DNA of 63,463 bases from Dyadobacter bucti (GTDB taxonomy: Bacteria; Bacteroidota; Bacteroidia; Cytophagales; Spirosomataceae), in NCBI RefSeq assembly GCF_005869225.1, contig NZ_SWFP01000016.1:1-63463 (forward strand). The letters run 5' to 3'. The notes under the pieces were generated by a model. That model worked only from the letters and a program-made list of their open reading frames with translations, had not been told where the DNA came from and searched no databases. Within the stretch, counting starts at the first letter, position 1, and each line of letters begins with the position of its first letter. Below, piece by piece: positions 32,755 through 39,620 of this stretch. The position numbers were made by a program, and so were the translations under genes.

Positions 32755-33206
32755 GCCTGACTATTAAGAGCTTTTTGCAGGAGATCGAAGAAATTAATGA
32801 CCTGATGTATCCAATGTTTCAAAATACAAAGGTTGCAAAGCTAATCGGCGTAAAGTGGGATACCCTAGTTAGAAGGATGGAAAGTCGATCTATTTCACCG
32901 AAAGATATGGCGATTATCGTTGAATTTTATACTGAACAGCTAGGTAAAGAGAAAGCGGATAGAATGAAATTTATTCTAACCGAGAAATATGAGCTTATAG
33001 AGCGTTTAGCCACTGAAAGGCTGAAAAGTATGAGTATTGCCCTTACCGAGTTAAGCAAGCACAGTAACATTAACTACAACATCATAATGAACGTGGTAAA
33101 TGGGCGTGAACTGTGGGGGATCACTAATCTTAGGAAGATTAGTGATTTCTTGGAGTATTTGAGTACACTAAAATATTTAGAAAATGATGAAAGAAATATT
33201 GCTTAG
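32751..33206 (+). CDS. Putative DNA-binding protein of an XRE cassette
   Basis: The 151-residue helical protein has two HTH-like segments: NTKVAKLIGVKWDTLVRRME and LTELSKHSNINYNIIMNVVN. This suggests a phage-regulator-like protein that works with the XRE protein. A perfect inverted repeat ATCACTAATCTT/AAGATTAGTGAT lies inside the coding region (33119-33145). It overlaps the following coiled-coil gene by 23 bp. Confidence 0.65.
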   Translation: MSLTIKSFLQEIEEINDLMYPMFQNTKVAKLIGVKWDTLVRRMESRSISPKDMAIIVEFYTEQLGKEKADRMKFILTEKYELIERLATERLKSMSIALTELSKHSNINYNIIMNVVNGRELWGITNLRKISDFLEYLSTLKYLENDERNIA

Positions 33207-33492
33207 AAACCTAAGTGCCGATAGTAAAGCAGATATACGGGAAATTCTGTCAGAATATTTGAGCAGACACTATATGCAAACCTCTAACGGCTCCACCGCA
33301 GTCGAGCAAATGATACGGGAATTCCACCAAAATGAACTGAGGACAAAAGCCGAGATCGAAAAGCTACAAGAGCAGCTTAAGGAGATGCGCGGTCAGATCA
33401 GAAGCCTTACCGATCAAAATCAGGCGTATAAAGTCAAACACAAAGCGTTTGTCAGCTCATTCAATGATTTAATTAATCATACATCTTCCTGA
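33184..33492 (+). CDS. Coiled-coil protein, third gene of the XRE cassette
   Basis: The 102-residue protein has a helical N-terminus and a coiled coil (RTKAEIEKLQEQLKEMRGQI RSLTDQ region, ~55-85). ATG 33187 is an alternative start. It overlaps the upstream gene, so all three form one transcription unit. The function is unknown. Confidence 0.65.
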   Translation: MMKEILLRNLSADSKADIREILSEYLSRHYMQTSNGSTAVEQMIREFHQNELRTKAEIEKLQEQLKEMRGQIRSLTDQNQAYKVKHKAFVSSFNDLINHTSS

Positions 33493-33560
33493 TGTCGGGG
33501 GCAGGTATCTACATTCCATGTTTCCCGAGGGTGAACACTGACTGCTGAGCTGCCGAATAG

Positions 33561-33623
33561 TGCAGACAGTTTTGCCGCTCAGGTGCGGAGCGAGCTGATC
33601 CTGATGCCTTAAAAATGTAGACA
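33561..33623 (+). repeat. TGTAGACA box cluster 6, short
   Basis: A variant box TGCAGACA (33561) and TGTAGACA (33616) are 55 bp apart. No R70 follows; the cassette promoter begins 16 bp later. Confidence 0.8.
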
Positions 33624-33638
33624 TATTAATTAAAAAAT

Positions 33639-33680
33639 ATACCCGAAAAACATTGTTTTGTATTTAAAAAACAGGTATTT
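33639..33680 (+). promoter_or_regulatory. Cassette promoter without leader hairpin
   Basis: The dyad TACCCG...CAGGTA brackets CATTGTTTTGTATTTAAAAA, closely matching the promoters at 29649 and 37371, but the AATCGGTGCTCAT leader is absent. This shows that promoter and leader are separable elements. Confidence 0.7.
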
Positions 33681-33709
33681 TTAATCGTTAAAACACAGGA
33701 AATGATATT

Positions 33710-33898
33710 ATGGACTCACAGAATGAAGTCTCGTTTGTAGTCACCAAAATAGAGGAACCTCGTAAACACGGCTCCATTCTTGAAATCGGAGGTCAGTACG
33801 TTGGCACCTTACAAGGCAAGTCCATTTTATGGACTGATCCGGGGAGCGGTCAGGACTGGAGTTTTTACCACCAAGACACCTGCGAAATTATTGTCTAA
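33710..33898 (+). CDS. Small hypothetical protein
   Basis: The 62-residue protein looks like an all-beta SH3-like fold (VSFVVTKIEEP, ILEIGGQYVGTLQGKSI, DWSFYHQDTCEIIV). It starts the cassette after box cluster 6. The next gene, a secreted protein, is 18 bp downstream. Confidence 0.6.
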   Translation: MDSQNEVSFVVTKIEEPRKHGSILEIGGQYVGTLQGKSILWTDPGSGQDWSFYHQDTCEIIV

Positions 33899-33916
33899 TC
33901 TTTTTACCAACAACCA

Positions 33917-34228
33917 ATGAAAAAACCACTATTTGTAATTCTAGCCCTTTTGCTATTTAGCCAGGCATACGCGCAAAAATGCCTGAGCAATGAAGATATT
34001 TATGCGATGTGCCGCGATTCAGTAAGTAGTTCGGTCATCATCACAAAAATGAAATATTCCGAATGCTGTTTTAATCTTGCGAGTAGTGACCTGATCGAAA
34101 TTTCAAAAAACAAAGTCCCGGATATTGTGATTAACGAAATGATCGCACAAATGGGGTCGCATAAACGAACCGGTTCACGTGGTAGAAACCCGCGAGTGCC
34201 AAAGTCATTTTCAAACCAACGTAACTAA
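33917..34228 (+). CDS. Secreted cysteine-containing protein, copy 1
   Basis: The 103-residue protein has a signal peptide (MKKPLFVILALLLFSQAYAQ). The mature part has KCLSNEDIYAMCRDSVSSSV, ECCFNLASSDLIEISKNKVP and a basic tail. It is paralogous to the product of 34732-35073 (CLVNADIVYMCSNTVSDRVI, VCCFRMEPEDIVELTNQGVP). Four cysteines are conserved, so disulfides are likely. It overlaps the next gene start by 1 bp. Confidence 0.75.
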   Translation: MKKPLFVILALLLFSQAYAQKCLSNEDIYAMCRDSVSSSVIITKMKYSECCFNLASSDLIEISKNKVPDIVINEMIAQMGSHKRTGSRGRNPRVPKSFSNQRN

Positions 34229-34524
34229 TGAAAAACGATAGCCAAACGAAGCGGGTATTTAGAGTTTCGATATATGCCCTTGGTCTGGTACTCTTTACGC
34301 TTATTTTAAGCTTTCTGGACATTTTGCCAAACCGGGTATTAACTGCAAAAATTCTTCAACTTGCCATAGCCCTAAACCTTCTGTATCTGTCAATAGTCAT
34401 TTATCAGTTGGCAAATAAAGGCTTGTTTGGCCGTGCGCTAATGCCGGTAGTGTATCTGATTGCCGGATGGCTGGCCGTAGCCATAGCGGTTAAAATGATG
34501 GTCGGTGGCTCGGTAACTGTGTAG
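34228..34524 (+). CDS. Three-helix membrane protein
   Basis: The 98-residue protein has three hydrophobic helices (VSIYALGLVLFTLILSFLDI, ILQLAIALNLLYLSIVIYQL, LMPVVYLIAGWLAVAIAVKM). It starts within the stop of the secreted protein (TAATG). Its own stop codon lies inside the first TGTAGACA box of cluster 7. The function is unknown. Confidence 0.7.
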   Translation: MKNDSQTKRVFRVSIYALGLVLFTLILSFLDILPNRVLTAKILQLAIALNLLYLSIVIYQLANKGLFGRALMPVVYLIAGWLAVAIAVKMMVGGSVTV

Positions 34525-34703
34525 ACATTCCGACCTTTAACCTGGTTGAATATTCCCGACATCCGGAATTTAAGTGTAGACATTTTGAGCGCCCTGGATC
34601 TTCGCCGGCACGCGCGGCTGCCCTTAAAATGTAGACACCTGCCGCTCAACTCATAAGCAGATCATACGCGATCGTGGTGATATTCACTTTACAAGCGTAG
34701 ACA
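34520..34703 (+). repeat. TGTAGACA box cluster 7
   Basis: Boxes start at 34520, 34575, 34630 and, as CGTAGACA, 34696; spacings are 55, 55 and 66 bp, so the long interval comes last. The first box contains the stop codon of the upstream gene. The total span, 184 bp, equals that of clusters 5 and 8. Confidence 0.9.
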
Positions 34704-34731
34704 TTCCAGCATCAAACTAAAAACCATAACC

Positions 34732-35073
34732 ATGAAAAAGCTACTTCTTATCCCCTTTCTGTTGCTCTTCGCTACAAACGCTTTTGCTCAAAATTGTTTG
34801 GTTAACGCCGACATCGTTTATATGTGTTCGAACACTGTTTCTGATCGCGTGATCCTGACGAAAATTGACAAATCGGTTTGCTGTTTCAGGATGGAGCCTG
34901 AGGATATTGTCGAACTGACAAACCAAGGCGTTCCCGAAAGAATCGTGAACAGGATGTTATACGTGATGCAAAGGAGAAATGTACAGCCGGTTTATACGCC
35001 GGTATTCGTTGCGCGTCCCCGTATTCAAGTGCGGTACAGAGCGCCCCGCATTCGGGTTATGGGTAACTTTTAA
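34732..35073 (+). CDS. Secreted cysteine-containing protein, copy 2
   Basis: The 113-residue protein has a signal peptide (MKKLLLIPFLLLFATNAFAQ). The cysteine pattern C..C...CC is shared with the product of 33917-34228, and the tail is Arg/Pro-rich (RPRIQVRYRAPRIRVMG). The pair flanks a membrane-protein gene and box cluster 7. Possible roles are surface or secreted effectors; no family is recognised. Confidence 0.75.
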   Translation: MKKLLLIPFLLLFATNAFAQNCLVNADIVYMCSNTVSDRVILTKIDKSVCCFRMEPEDIVELTNQGVPERIVNRMLYVMQRRNVQPVYTPVFVARPRIQVRYRAPRIRVMGNF

Positions 35074-35284
35074 ACAATGTGAAGGCAATCAAATCACACA
35101 TGAGGATCAATTTGAGGCTTTTAAAGCACTTAAAGAGCATGGTGCAAACGTGCTTCCATTAAGTAGGAAAGATCGTTTCACCGGTGATCGAATATGCGAT
35201 ATTTACGCTGCCGGACAAGAGGCGCCCGACGATCTATACCAAGAGTTTAGTTATATTGTTGACAAACGAAAAGAACGTAACACT

Positions 35285-35665
35285 ATGAATGTTTTAGAAA
35301 TATCTTGTTTCCAAGATAAAGACAGGGTGCAAAGAATTGATTCTGTTGCCGGAACGCTAACAAATGGATGGAAACTAACTGTTCATTGGGGAAACCTGCT
35401 TTTCAATTATGTGAACGTCCCGAATGGCTCCACTGAGGAAGAATTTTTAGATTGGTGGGAAGCTGAAAAGCCCATACACATTAAGCACTTCGTCGATTTT
35501 GTAGATGCGTTTGGTCTGGCTGCACTCATTGCATCAGTAGATGCAAAAGGAGATAGAGATATCTTATTCACGGATAATGACACAACTGTGGAGGGCCTAT
35601 GTCTTGTTACAGAATTGGATATAAACCACGACGACAAACTGATTTCGGTATTTGTAAAAGTCTAA
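35285..35665 (+). CDS. ORFan, paralog of the gene at 38594; start uncertain
   Basis: From ATG 35285 the protein has 126 residues. LTNGWKLTVHWGNLLFNYVN and FVDAFGLAALIASVDAKGD match IANGWNLRTQFEW and FISDFGLAALIAAKD of 38594-39007. The frame is open back to ATG 34979, and the segment from about 35090 (EDQFEAFKALKEHGANVLPL) looks like real protein, but 34979 would overlap the secreted-protein gene by 95 bp. The 5' part may be fused or truncated. The function is unknown. Confidence 0.6.
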   Translation: MNVLEISCFQDKDRVQRIDSVAGTLTNGWKLTVHWGNLLFNYVNVPNGSTEEEFLDWWEAEKPIHIKHFVDFVDAFGLAALIASVDAKGDRDILFTDNDTTVEGLCLVTELDINHDDKLISVFVKV

Positions 35666-35675
35666 TTTTACACTG

Positions 35676-36140
35676 ATGAAGATTTCAATAGATTGTAATC
35701 ACTTCGTGCCTAATACGAACTTTTGCCATATTGGGGATGTAATATCTCGAGAAATAGAAGGAACGCGAAATGACGATCATTTTACCGATAGAATTCGCGT
35801 TATTGAAGATTTTATTAGAGGAAGCGAGGAAAGAGCTATTTCCCTTAAGCTAGCTTTCGAGCAAAAGACCTCATTGTATTCAGATTTTGCACAGAATTTG
35901 CATTTTGGTGATATGGTTTCACTAGGATGCTTTTATCCGCTCGATCCTGTGGGATCGGCTATTTTGTCTTACTTTCAGGAAGACAATTTTCATGGCTATT
36001 CCTTCTTTGTTTATCAGAAGTGGTATCGTTCGGTGACTGATCTCGAATTAAAATTGGTTATGGTCTTTAATGAAGATTCTTGGGAGAAGGAATATACCAC
36101 GCTAAGGCATAATAACATTGATTTTCAATTTCAACGATAA
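35676..36140 (+). CDS. Hypothetical protein
   Basis: The 154-residue soluble protein is not recognised (GDVISREIEGTRNDDHFTDR, EEDNFHGYSFFVYQ-like middle). It starts 10 bp after the previous stop and is 13 bp before the next start, forming a run of four small ORFans to 37248. Aromatic-rich strands suggest a beta fold. Confidence 0.6.
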   Translation: MKISIDCNHFVPNTNFCHIGDVISREIEGTRNDDHFTDRIRVIEDFIRGSEERAISLKLAFEQKTSLYSDFAQNLHFGDMVSLGCFYPLDPVGSAILSYFQEDNFHGYSFFVYQKWYRSVTDLELKLVMVFNEDSWEKEYTTLRHNNIDFQFQR

Positions 36141-36153
36141 AATTTCGCTCACT

Positions 36154-36435
36154 ATGGCATACAAAGTTTTTCTGAACCATTATTATTTCAATTACGATAA
36201 TAGTCCGGTTGTTGAAGTTCAACTTCCTATTATACCGCGAGTTGGTGAATATATCGACCCTTGGGAATTTCTTAGTAAGGAAGACGAAGAGTTAATATTA
36301 AAAAATATTGACGGCGGCGCTTATATGGCACATACGTACGTGAGGGAGATCAGGCATGAGTTTGAAGAAATCCAACGAATTTATTTGATGCTTGATAATA
36401 CCACATTAAAGGGAAGAACTCATAACATTGGCTAA
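36154..36435 (+). CDS. Hypothetical protein
   Basis: The 93-residue acidic protein starts at ATG 36154 (MAYKVFLNHYYFNYDNSP); the longer frame from 36118 would overlap the upstream gene. It carries a beta-rich first half and a helix (YVREIRHEFEEIQRIYLML). It is 1 bp from the next start, so it is co-translated. Confidence 0.6.
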   Translation: MAYKVFLNHYYFNYDNSPVVEVQLPIIPRVGEYIDPWEFLSKEDEELILKNIDGGAYMAHTYVREIRHEFEEIQRIYLMLDNTTLKGRTHNIG

Positions 36436-36436
36436 T

Positions 36437-36937
36437 ATGAAGGATTTGGTAAAAGACACAGTTCTGTTCATCCATGAGTACCGAAGTATGGAAAGTTCAC
36501 CGGTTTCAGTGGGTAATAAGCTTATTACAGCTTTATTCGGGAATACACACATTGCCGAACATCTTTGTGACAGTTGGGCGGGTCGTAAAGGGGATTTTGG
36601 TAGTTTTTTTCTAAACCTTGGACACGAGAAGCAAGGATTGTTTATTGAGTATTGGGGTATCCCTGTTCCGGCTCTCTCCGAGTATTCCAAGCGTAAAAAT
36701 GAAAATCCGATATCCGTCTTGTTCGGTGGAGAGCCGGAGGAAGTTACTTGGATTCATAAAATGATGCTCTATTTCAACAATCACGGTATAGGAGACTACC
36801 GAGACATCATACTACCTAGCTTGCCCGTCGAGCGGTACGGAAATTCGAAGAATTGGGGAAACTACATTCTAGGCTTATCCCCCGAAGGGCGCGATCTGGT
36901 GATCACGCAGCTGCATGCACATTTGATGGAGGAATAG
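36437..36937 (+). CDS. Hypothetical protein
   Basis: The 166-residue protein starts at ATG 36437 (the TTG at 36428 overlaps the previous gene). Segments DSWAGRKGDFGSFFLNLGHE and YFNNHGIGDYRDIILPSLP are conserved-looking, but no family is recognised. It is followed by a small CxxC protein. Confidence 0.6.
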   Translation: MKDLVKDTVLFIHEYRSMESSPVSVGNKLITALFGNTHIAEHLCDSWAGRKGDFGSFFLNLGHEKQGLFIEYWGIPVPALSEYSKRKNENPISVLFGGEPEEVTWIHKMMLYFNNHGIGDYRDIILPSLPVERYGNSKNWGNYILGLSPEGRDLVITQLHAHLMEE

Positions 36938-36957
36938 CACCAAATGAGCTGTATCAA

Positions 36958-37248
36958 ATGGAATATCAAATAAGAGGTAAGTGTTTCTACTGCGATCAAC
37001 CTAGCCAATACCTGATTGGTGTTTCAAAGGCTCATTGGAAAAGTAAGATCGAGATTAATGGGGAAACCTGCCGCGATCACGTCCCCCAGGCGCTTATCAA
37101 AACCGGTAATCTCACCTTTGGCACGTTCTACTGGCCTGCTGTTGCTAATTTGCAGGGAAAGCGGCTATATCACTCCTATTTTGCGGATAAAGAGCAGCTT
37201 TCCTATGTTGCTGGCTGGAATGAATATTTACAATCGAACAAGCCTTAA
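36958..37248 (+). CDS. Small protein with a CxxC motif
   Basis: The 96-residue protein begins MEYQIRGKCFYCDQPSQYLI, with CFYC and a later Cys/His pair (ETCRDHVPQAL) that could bind zinc. ATG 36958 avoids overlap with the previous gene. It ends the four-gene run; R70 copy 4 starts 36 bp later. Confidence 0.6.
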   Translation: MEYQIRGKCFYCDQPSQYLIGVSKAHWKSKIEINGETCRDHVPQALIKTGNLTFGTFYWPAVANLQGKRLYHSYFADKEQLSYVAGWNEYLQSNKP

Positions 37249-37283
37249 TATTACTAACTGAATATAAGTTTTGAATATCTTTC

Positions 37284-37350
37284 ACGCTACTACGGCTTAT
37301 GTCGCTACGCACACATTATTAAAAATTGTCTTCTACGGGTTGCTTTTGCC
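37284..37350 (+). repeat. R70 repeat, copy 4
   Basis: The most diverged copy: CTACGGCTTATGTCGCTACG, CACACATTATTAAAAATTG, TCTTCTACGGGTTGCTTTTG. No box cluster precedes it. Confidence 0.8.
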
Positions 37351-37370
37351 TATAAAAAAAGCTAAAATAA

Positions 37371-37451
37371 TACCCGATAATAGTCGTTTTGTATTTAAAA
37401 AACGGGTATATTTGTGTAGCAAAATCAATCGGTGCTCATACGTTAATGAGC
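37371..37451 (+). promoter_or_regulatory. Cassette promoter and leader hairpin, copy 5
   Basis: This is the clearest copy. The dyad TACCCG (37371-37376) and CGGGTA (37403-37408) bracket GTTTTGTATTTAAAAAA, and TATATTTG forms the -7 element. The leader hairpin follows: GCTCAT (37434-37439), ACGTTA, ATGAGC (37446-37451). The gene starts 7 bp later. Confidence 0.82.
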
Positions 37452-37458
37452 TGAAAAC

Positions 37459-37737
37459 ATGAAAGCTACGATAAAGCTAATCAGCAGTATATGGACACTG
37501 GAATTTGAAATGGTGTCAGCAGATGAAATCAAAATATTGCGTTATTCTCGCGATGATCCAGAAGGTTACGAAAAGGAAGATCAGTTTCCCAGGTTAATGA
37601 TCGACGAAGATGCTGAACGAACTGTGTTGGGCGTGTACTTTATGCCGTTTGATCCATTCAAATGCTGGGCTAATATTTCCGACTCTGTGTATTATAAAGT
37701 CATTAATCCTGCGCATATATTCAGCTACGGTTCTTAA
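37459..37737 (+). CDS. Hypothetical acidic protein
   Basis: The 92-residue protein (LISSIWTLEFEMVSADEIKI, DDPEGYEKEDQFPRLMIDED) is small and acidic, probably beta-rich. It is a single-gene cassette with leader hairpin and a strong terminator directly after the stop. The function is unknown. Confidence 0.65.
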   Translation: MKATIKLISSIWTLEFEMVSADEIKILRYSRDDPEGYEKEDQFPRLMIDEDAERTVLGVYFMPFDPFKCWANISDSVYYKVINPAHIFSYGS

Positions 37738-37741
37738 CTTT

Positions 37742-37783
37742 CGACCCATCCTTCGTCCTCACGAAGGATGGGTCGAAGTCATT
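37742..37783 (+). terminator. Perfect 15-bp hairpin terminator
   Basis: CGACCCATCCTTCGT (37742-37756) pairs with ACGAAGGATGGGTCG (37761-37775) around CCTC, followed by a T tract (37782 on). Confidence 0.92.
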
Positions 37784-37837
37784 TTTTTTATTTTTTGATC
37801 AACCTTTTTTGCACGGTAATAATCCTTGAAGTTTATT

Positions 37838-38266
37838 ATGAGTAAAGGTAAAAACACCACAGATGAAATTTTGAAGGCGTCGCATCGAGTAGAGCTTTTT
37901 GTCAGAAAGATTGAAAAGACTATTCAAAAAGCTGTTACCTACGAATCTGATAAGAAGATTAAGAATGATATCGAGTTCCTTGCTGAATTTGTTGAAACTC
38001 AAAGGAAAGTCATTCATGAAACAAGGACGGCTTTACAAGGTGTTTCAGACGTCTATGTAGAAAATTACCTTGATAGAGAAATAAGCGCAACGCCACTTTC
38101 TACCAGAACATTCCTTTGCCTGAGAAGCGGAGATATTAGGACGGTTCGGGAACTACTTGCGTATAAGGAAAAGCATGGAATTAATGGCTTGCTGAGATTC
38201 CGGAATTTTGGTACAAAGTCTTTTGATGAAGTGGTGAATTTTATCAATGCTGTTGAGACTTTATGA
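37838..38266 (+). CDS. Protein with RNA polymerase alpha-CTD-like domain
   Basis: The 142-residue protein has a helical N-terminal part (~1-80) and a C-terminal domain: LSTRTFLCLRSGDIRTVREL, then LLRFRNFGTKSFDEVVNFI. This matches the alpha-CTD pattern (LSxRxxNCL, GIxTVxEL, RNxGxKSLxE), a helix-hairpin-helix fold that binds DNA and transcription factors. It lacks the alpha N-terminal domain. It may modulate transcription, like phage or plasmid alpha-CTD mimics. ATG 37838 is favoured over the ATA/ATG-type start at 37826. Confidence 0.75.
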   Translation: MSKGKNTTDEILKASHRVELFVRKIEKTIQKAVTYESDKKIKNDIEFLAEFVETQRKVIHETRTALQGVSDVYVENYLDREISATPLSTRTFLCLRSGDIRTVRELLAYKEKHGINGLLRFRNFGTKSFDEVVNFINAVETL

Positions 38267-38269
38267 GTT

Positions 38270-38437
38270 ATGAAAGCTAGAATGAATGCGATACGGAAAT
38301 TCCGGGTATGGTACCACACCCCGTTCGGGGTTGGGATCGACGAGAAGCGGGCGATATCTGCCGACAAGTTGAAGCTATCTAAGAAGCAGCAACTTAACCT
38401 GATCGAGATCGAGCATTTGGAAGAATGTGACAATTGA
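38270..38437 (+). CDS. 55-residue basic protein
   Basis: The frame starts 3 bp after the upstream stop: MKARMNAIRKFRVWYHTPFG, VGIDEKRAISADKLKLSKKQ, then an acidic helix. Tight spacing and a codon pattern like its neighbours support it. The function is unknown. Confidence 0.5.
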   Translation: MKARMNAIRKFRVWYHTPFGVGIDEKRAISADKLKLSKKQQLNLIEIEHLEECDN

Positions 38438-38456
38438 AATTCTAAACGGTATACCG

Positions 38457-38546
38457 ATGGAAAAAGTGAGCTTAGTAAGACTGTTTTTTGTTCTGGTCTT
38501 CCTGATGGGGGCCGCCGTCATCTTCTTGCTGTCCTGCCAGCATTGA
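38457..38546 (+). CDS. 29-residue putative lipoprotein
   Basis: The frame MEKVSLVRLFFVLVFLMGAA then VIFLLSCQH is a lipoprotein signal peptide with lipobox FLLSC and only two residues after the cysteine, similar in concept to lysis or entericidin-like peptides. Expression is unproven. Confidence 0.4.
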   Translation: MEKVSLVRLFFVLVFLMGAAVIFLLSCQH

Positions 38547-38593
38547 AGTTTATTCGGTTATTGCTGGATCGACGATAACTTCAAACTACTACA

Positions 38594-39007
38594 ATGCAGA
38601 CAACAGAAAAATTTACCCAAGAGGAACAAGCGCGTCTAATGGCGGCAGATCGGACAAGCCTGGCTATTGCTAATGGTTGGAACCTTCGCACTCAATTTGA
38701 ATGGAACGATGAATGGCAGGTTAATCTGTGCGATTTGAGAGCCTTACCGGAGGAGTATAAAGACATCGACGAGCTGATCAGCTCGTTTCTTGCCGACAAG
38801 CAGGAATGGAACCAGCATTTCGCCGGTTTTATCAGTGATTTCGGGTTGGCTGCGCTGATCGCGGCCAAGGATACGATCTTACCGGCAGAAGGCGAAATTT
38901 CTGGTGAGTGGGTAACCTTTGTGGGCGAAGATGCCGATTACGTCCATGTCTGGGAGGTGGTTATCAATTTTGTCGAGCGGCTGATTTCGGTCGTAGTTAA
39001 AAGGTGA
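38594..39007 (+). CDS. ORFan, paralog of the gene at 35285
   Basis: The 137-residue protein shares IANGWNLRTQFEW, FAGFISDFGLAALIAAKD and the C-terminal VINFVERLISVVVK with the product of 35285-35665 (DINHDDKLISVFVKV). The two genes are 3 kb apart in the accessory zone. No function is known. Confidence 0.65.
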   Translation: MQTTEKFTQEEQARLMAADRTSLAIANGWNLRTQFEWNDEWQVNLCDLRALPEEYKDIDELISSFLADKQEWNQHFAGFISDFGLAALIAAKDTILPAEGEISGEWVTFVGEDADYVHVWEVVINFVERLISVVVKR

Positions 39008-39600
39008 CCGTTTCCGGGAAAAGTCCAACGCCCCACCATGCCAAACAGACCTGTCCAAACAGGATTATTCGGGGAGGCTCAAAAATTCGTCGCATAATTT
39101 TATTTATGTTGAAGACGAAAATTAGATGCGACGGGAGACGTAAATATTTTTACAAATTTAAAAAGTACAGTTTGGGGTTGGTACAGATAAAACCAGATAG
39201 GTAATGCAAATATCAAATAACCTGATCAATGTTCTCGCAACGTTTCATTAACCCTGTTGTACTGCTGGAAATGCTACATTGATTCGCGAGATGTTCTAGG
39301 AACAGCCGCCGCACCCAAGGTTGTGCTGATGGCAGCCACCTGCTTCAAAATCAAAAAGCCTCTTAAAACACTCTGAAGACAGATCTTAAAATTCTTAAAA
39401 TTCAAATTGTTCGGGTTTGTTCCGCAACAGCCAGCAGCTCGATGATGAAAAGAACAAGTCGTATTCACATGCGAATCAGTAACAGAATTGGTTTGGGCGG
39501 GCAGCTACACTACACCCATTCTGGCGGGTTTGGCCGGTTCACCGGCTGATTTGTCCTTTTAAATCTATTAATGGTCATATACACGCCTGCATAATAGAAT
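39008..39600. other. Intergenic stretch before the two-component operon
   Basis: No gene is supported here; the open frames have no family features. It holds a partial inverted repeat, GTCGCATAATTTT...AAAATTAGATGCGAC (about 39089-39132), and at its end the regulatory box of the next operon. It marks the border between the ORFan zone and the efflux region. Confidence 0.5.
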
Positions 39601-39605
39601 CTTTG
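39527..39605 (+). promoter_or_regulatory. Candidate LytTR-regulator box and promoter of the two-component operon
   Basis: CACCGGCTGATTTGTCC (39540-39556) ends in CTGATTTGTCC, which recurs upstream of the efflux operon (41945-41955). In both places TTTG of the presumed -7 element starts exactly 56 bp after the C of CTGATTTGTCC (39602 and 42001). The -7 boxes are poor (AATCTTTG), as expected for an activated promoter. Confidence 0.65.
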
Positions 39606-39620
39606 CCATTTTAATAAACC

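Noticed and set aside
39274..39468. Minus-strand 64-residue frame in the 39-kb gap
   Set aside because: Cys/Ala-rich composition with no family, no start context and no neighbours on that strand.
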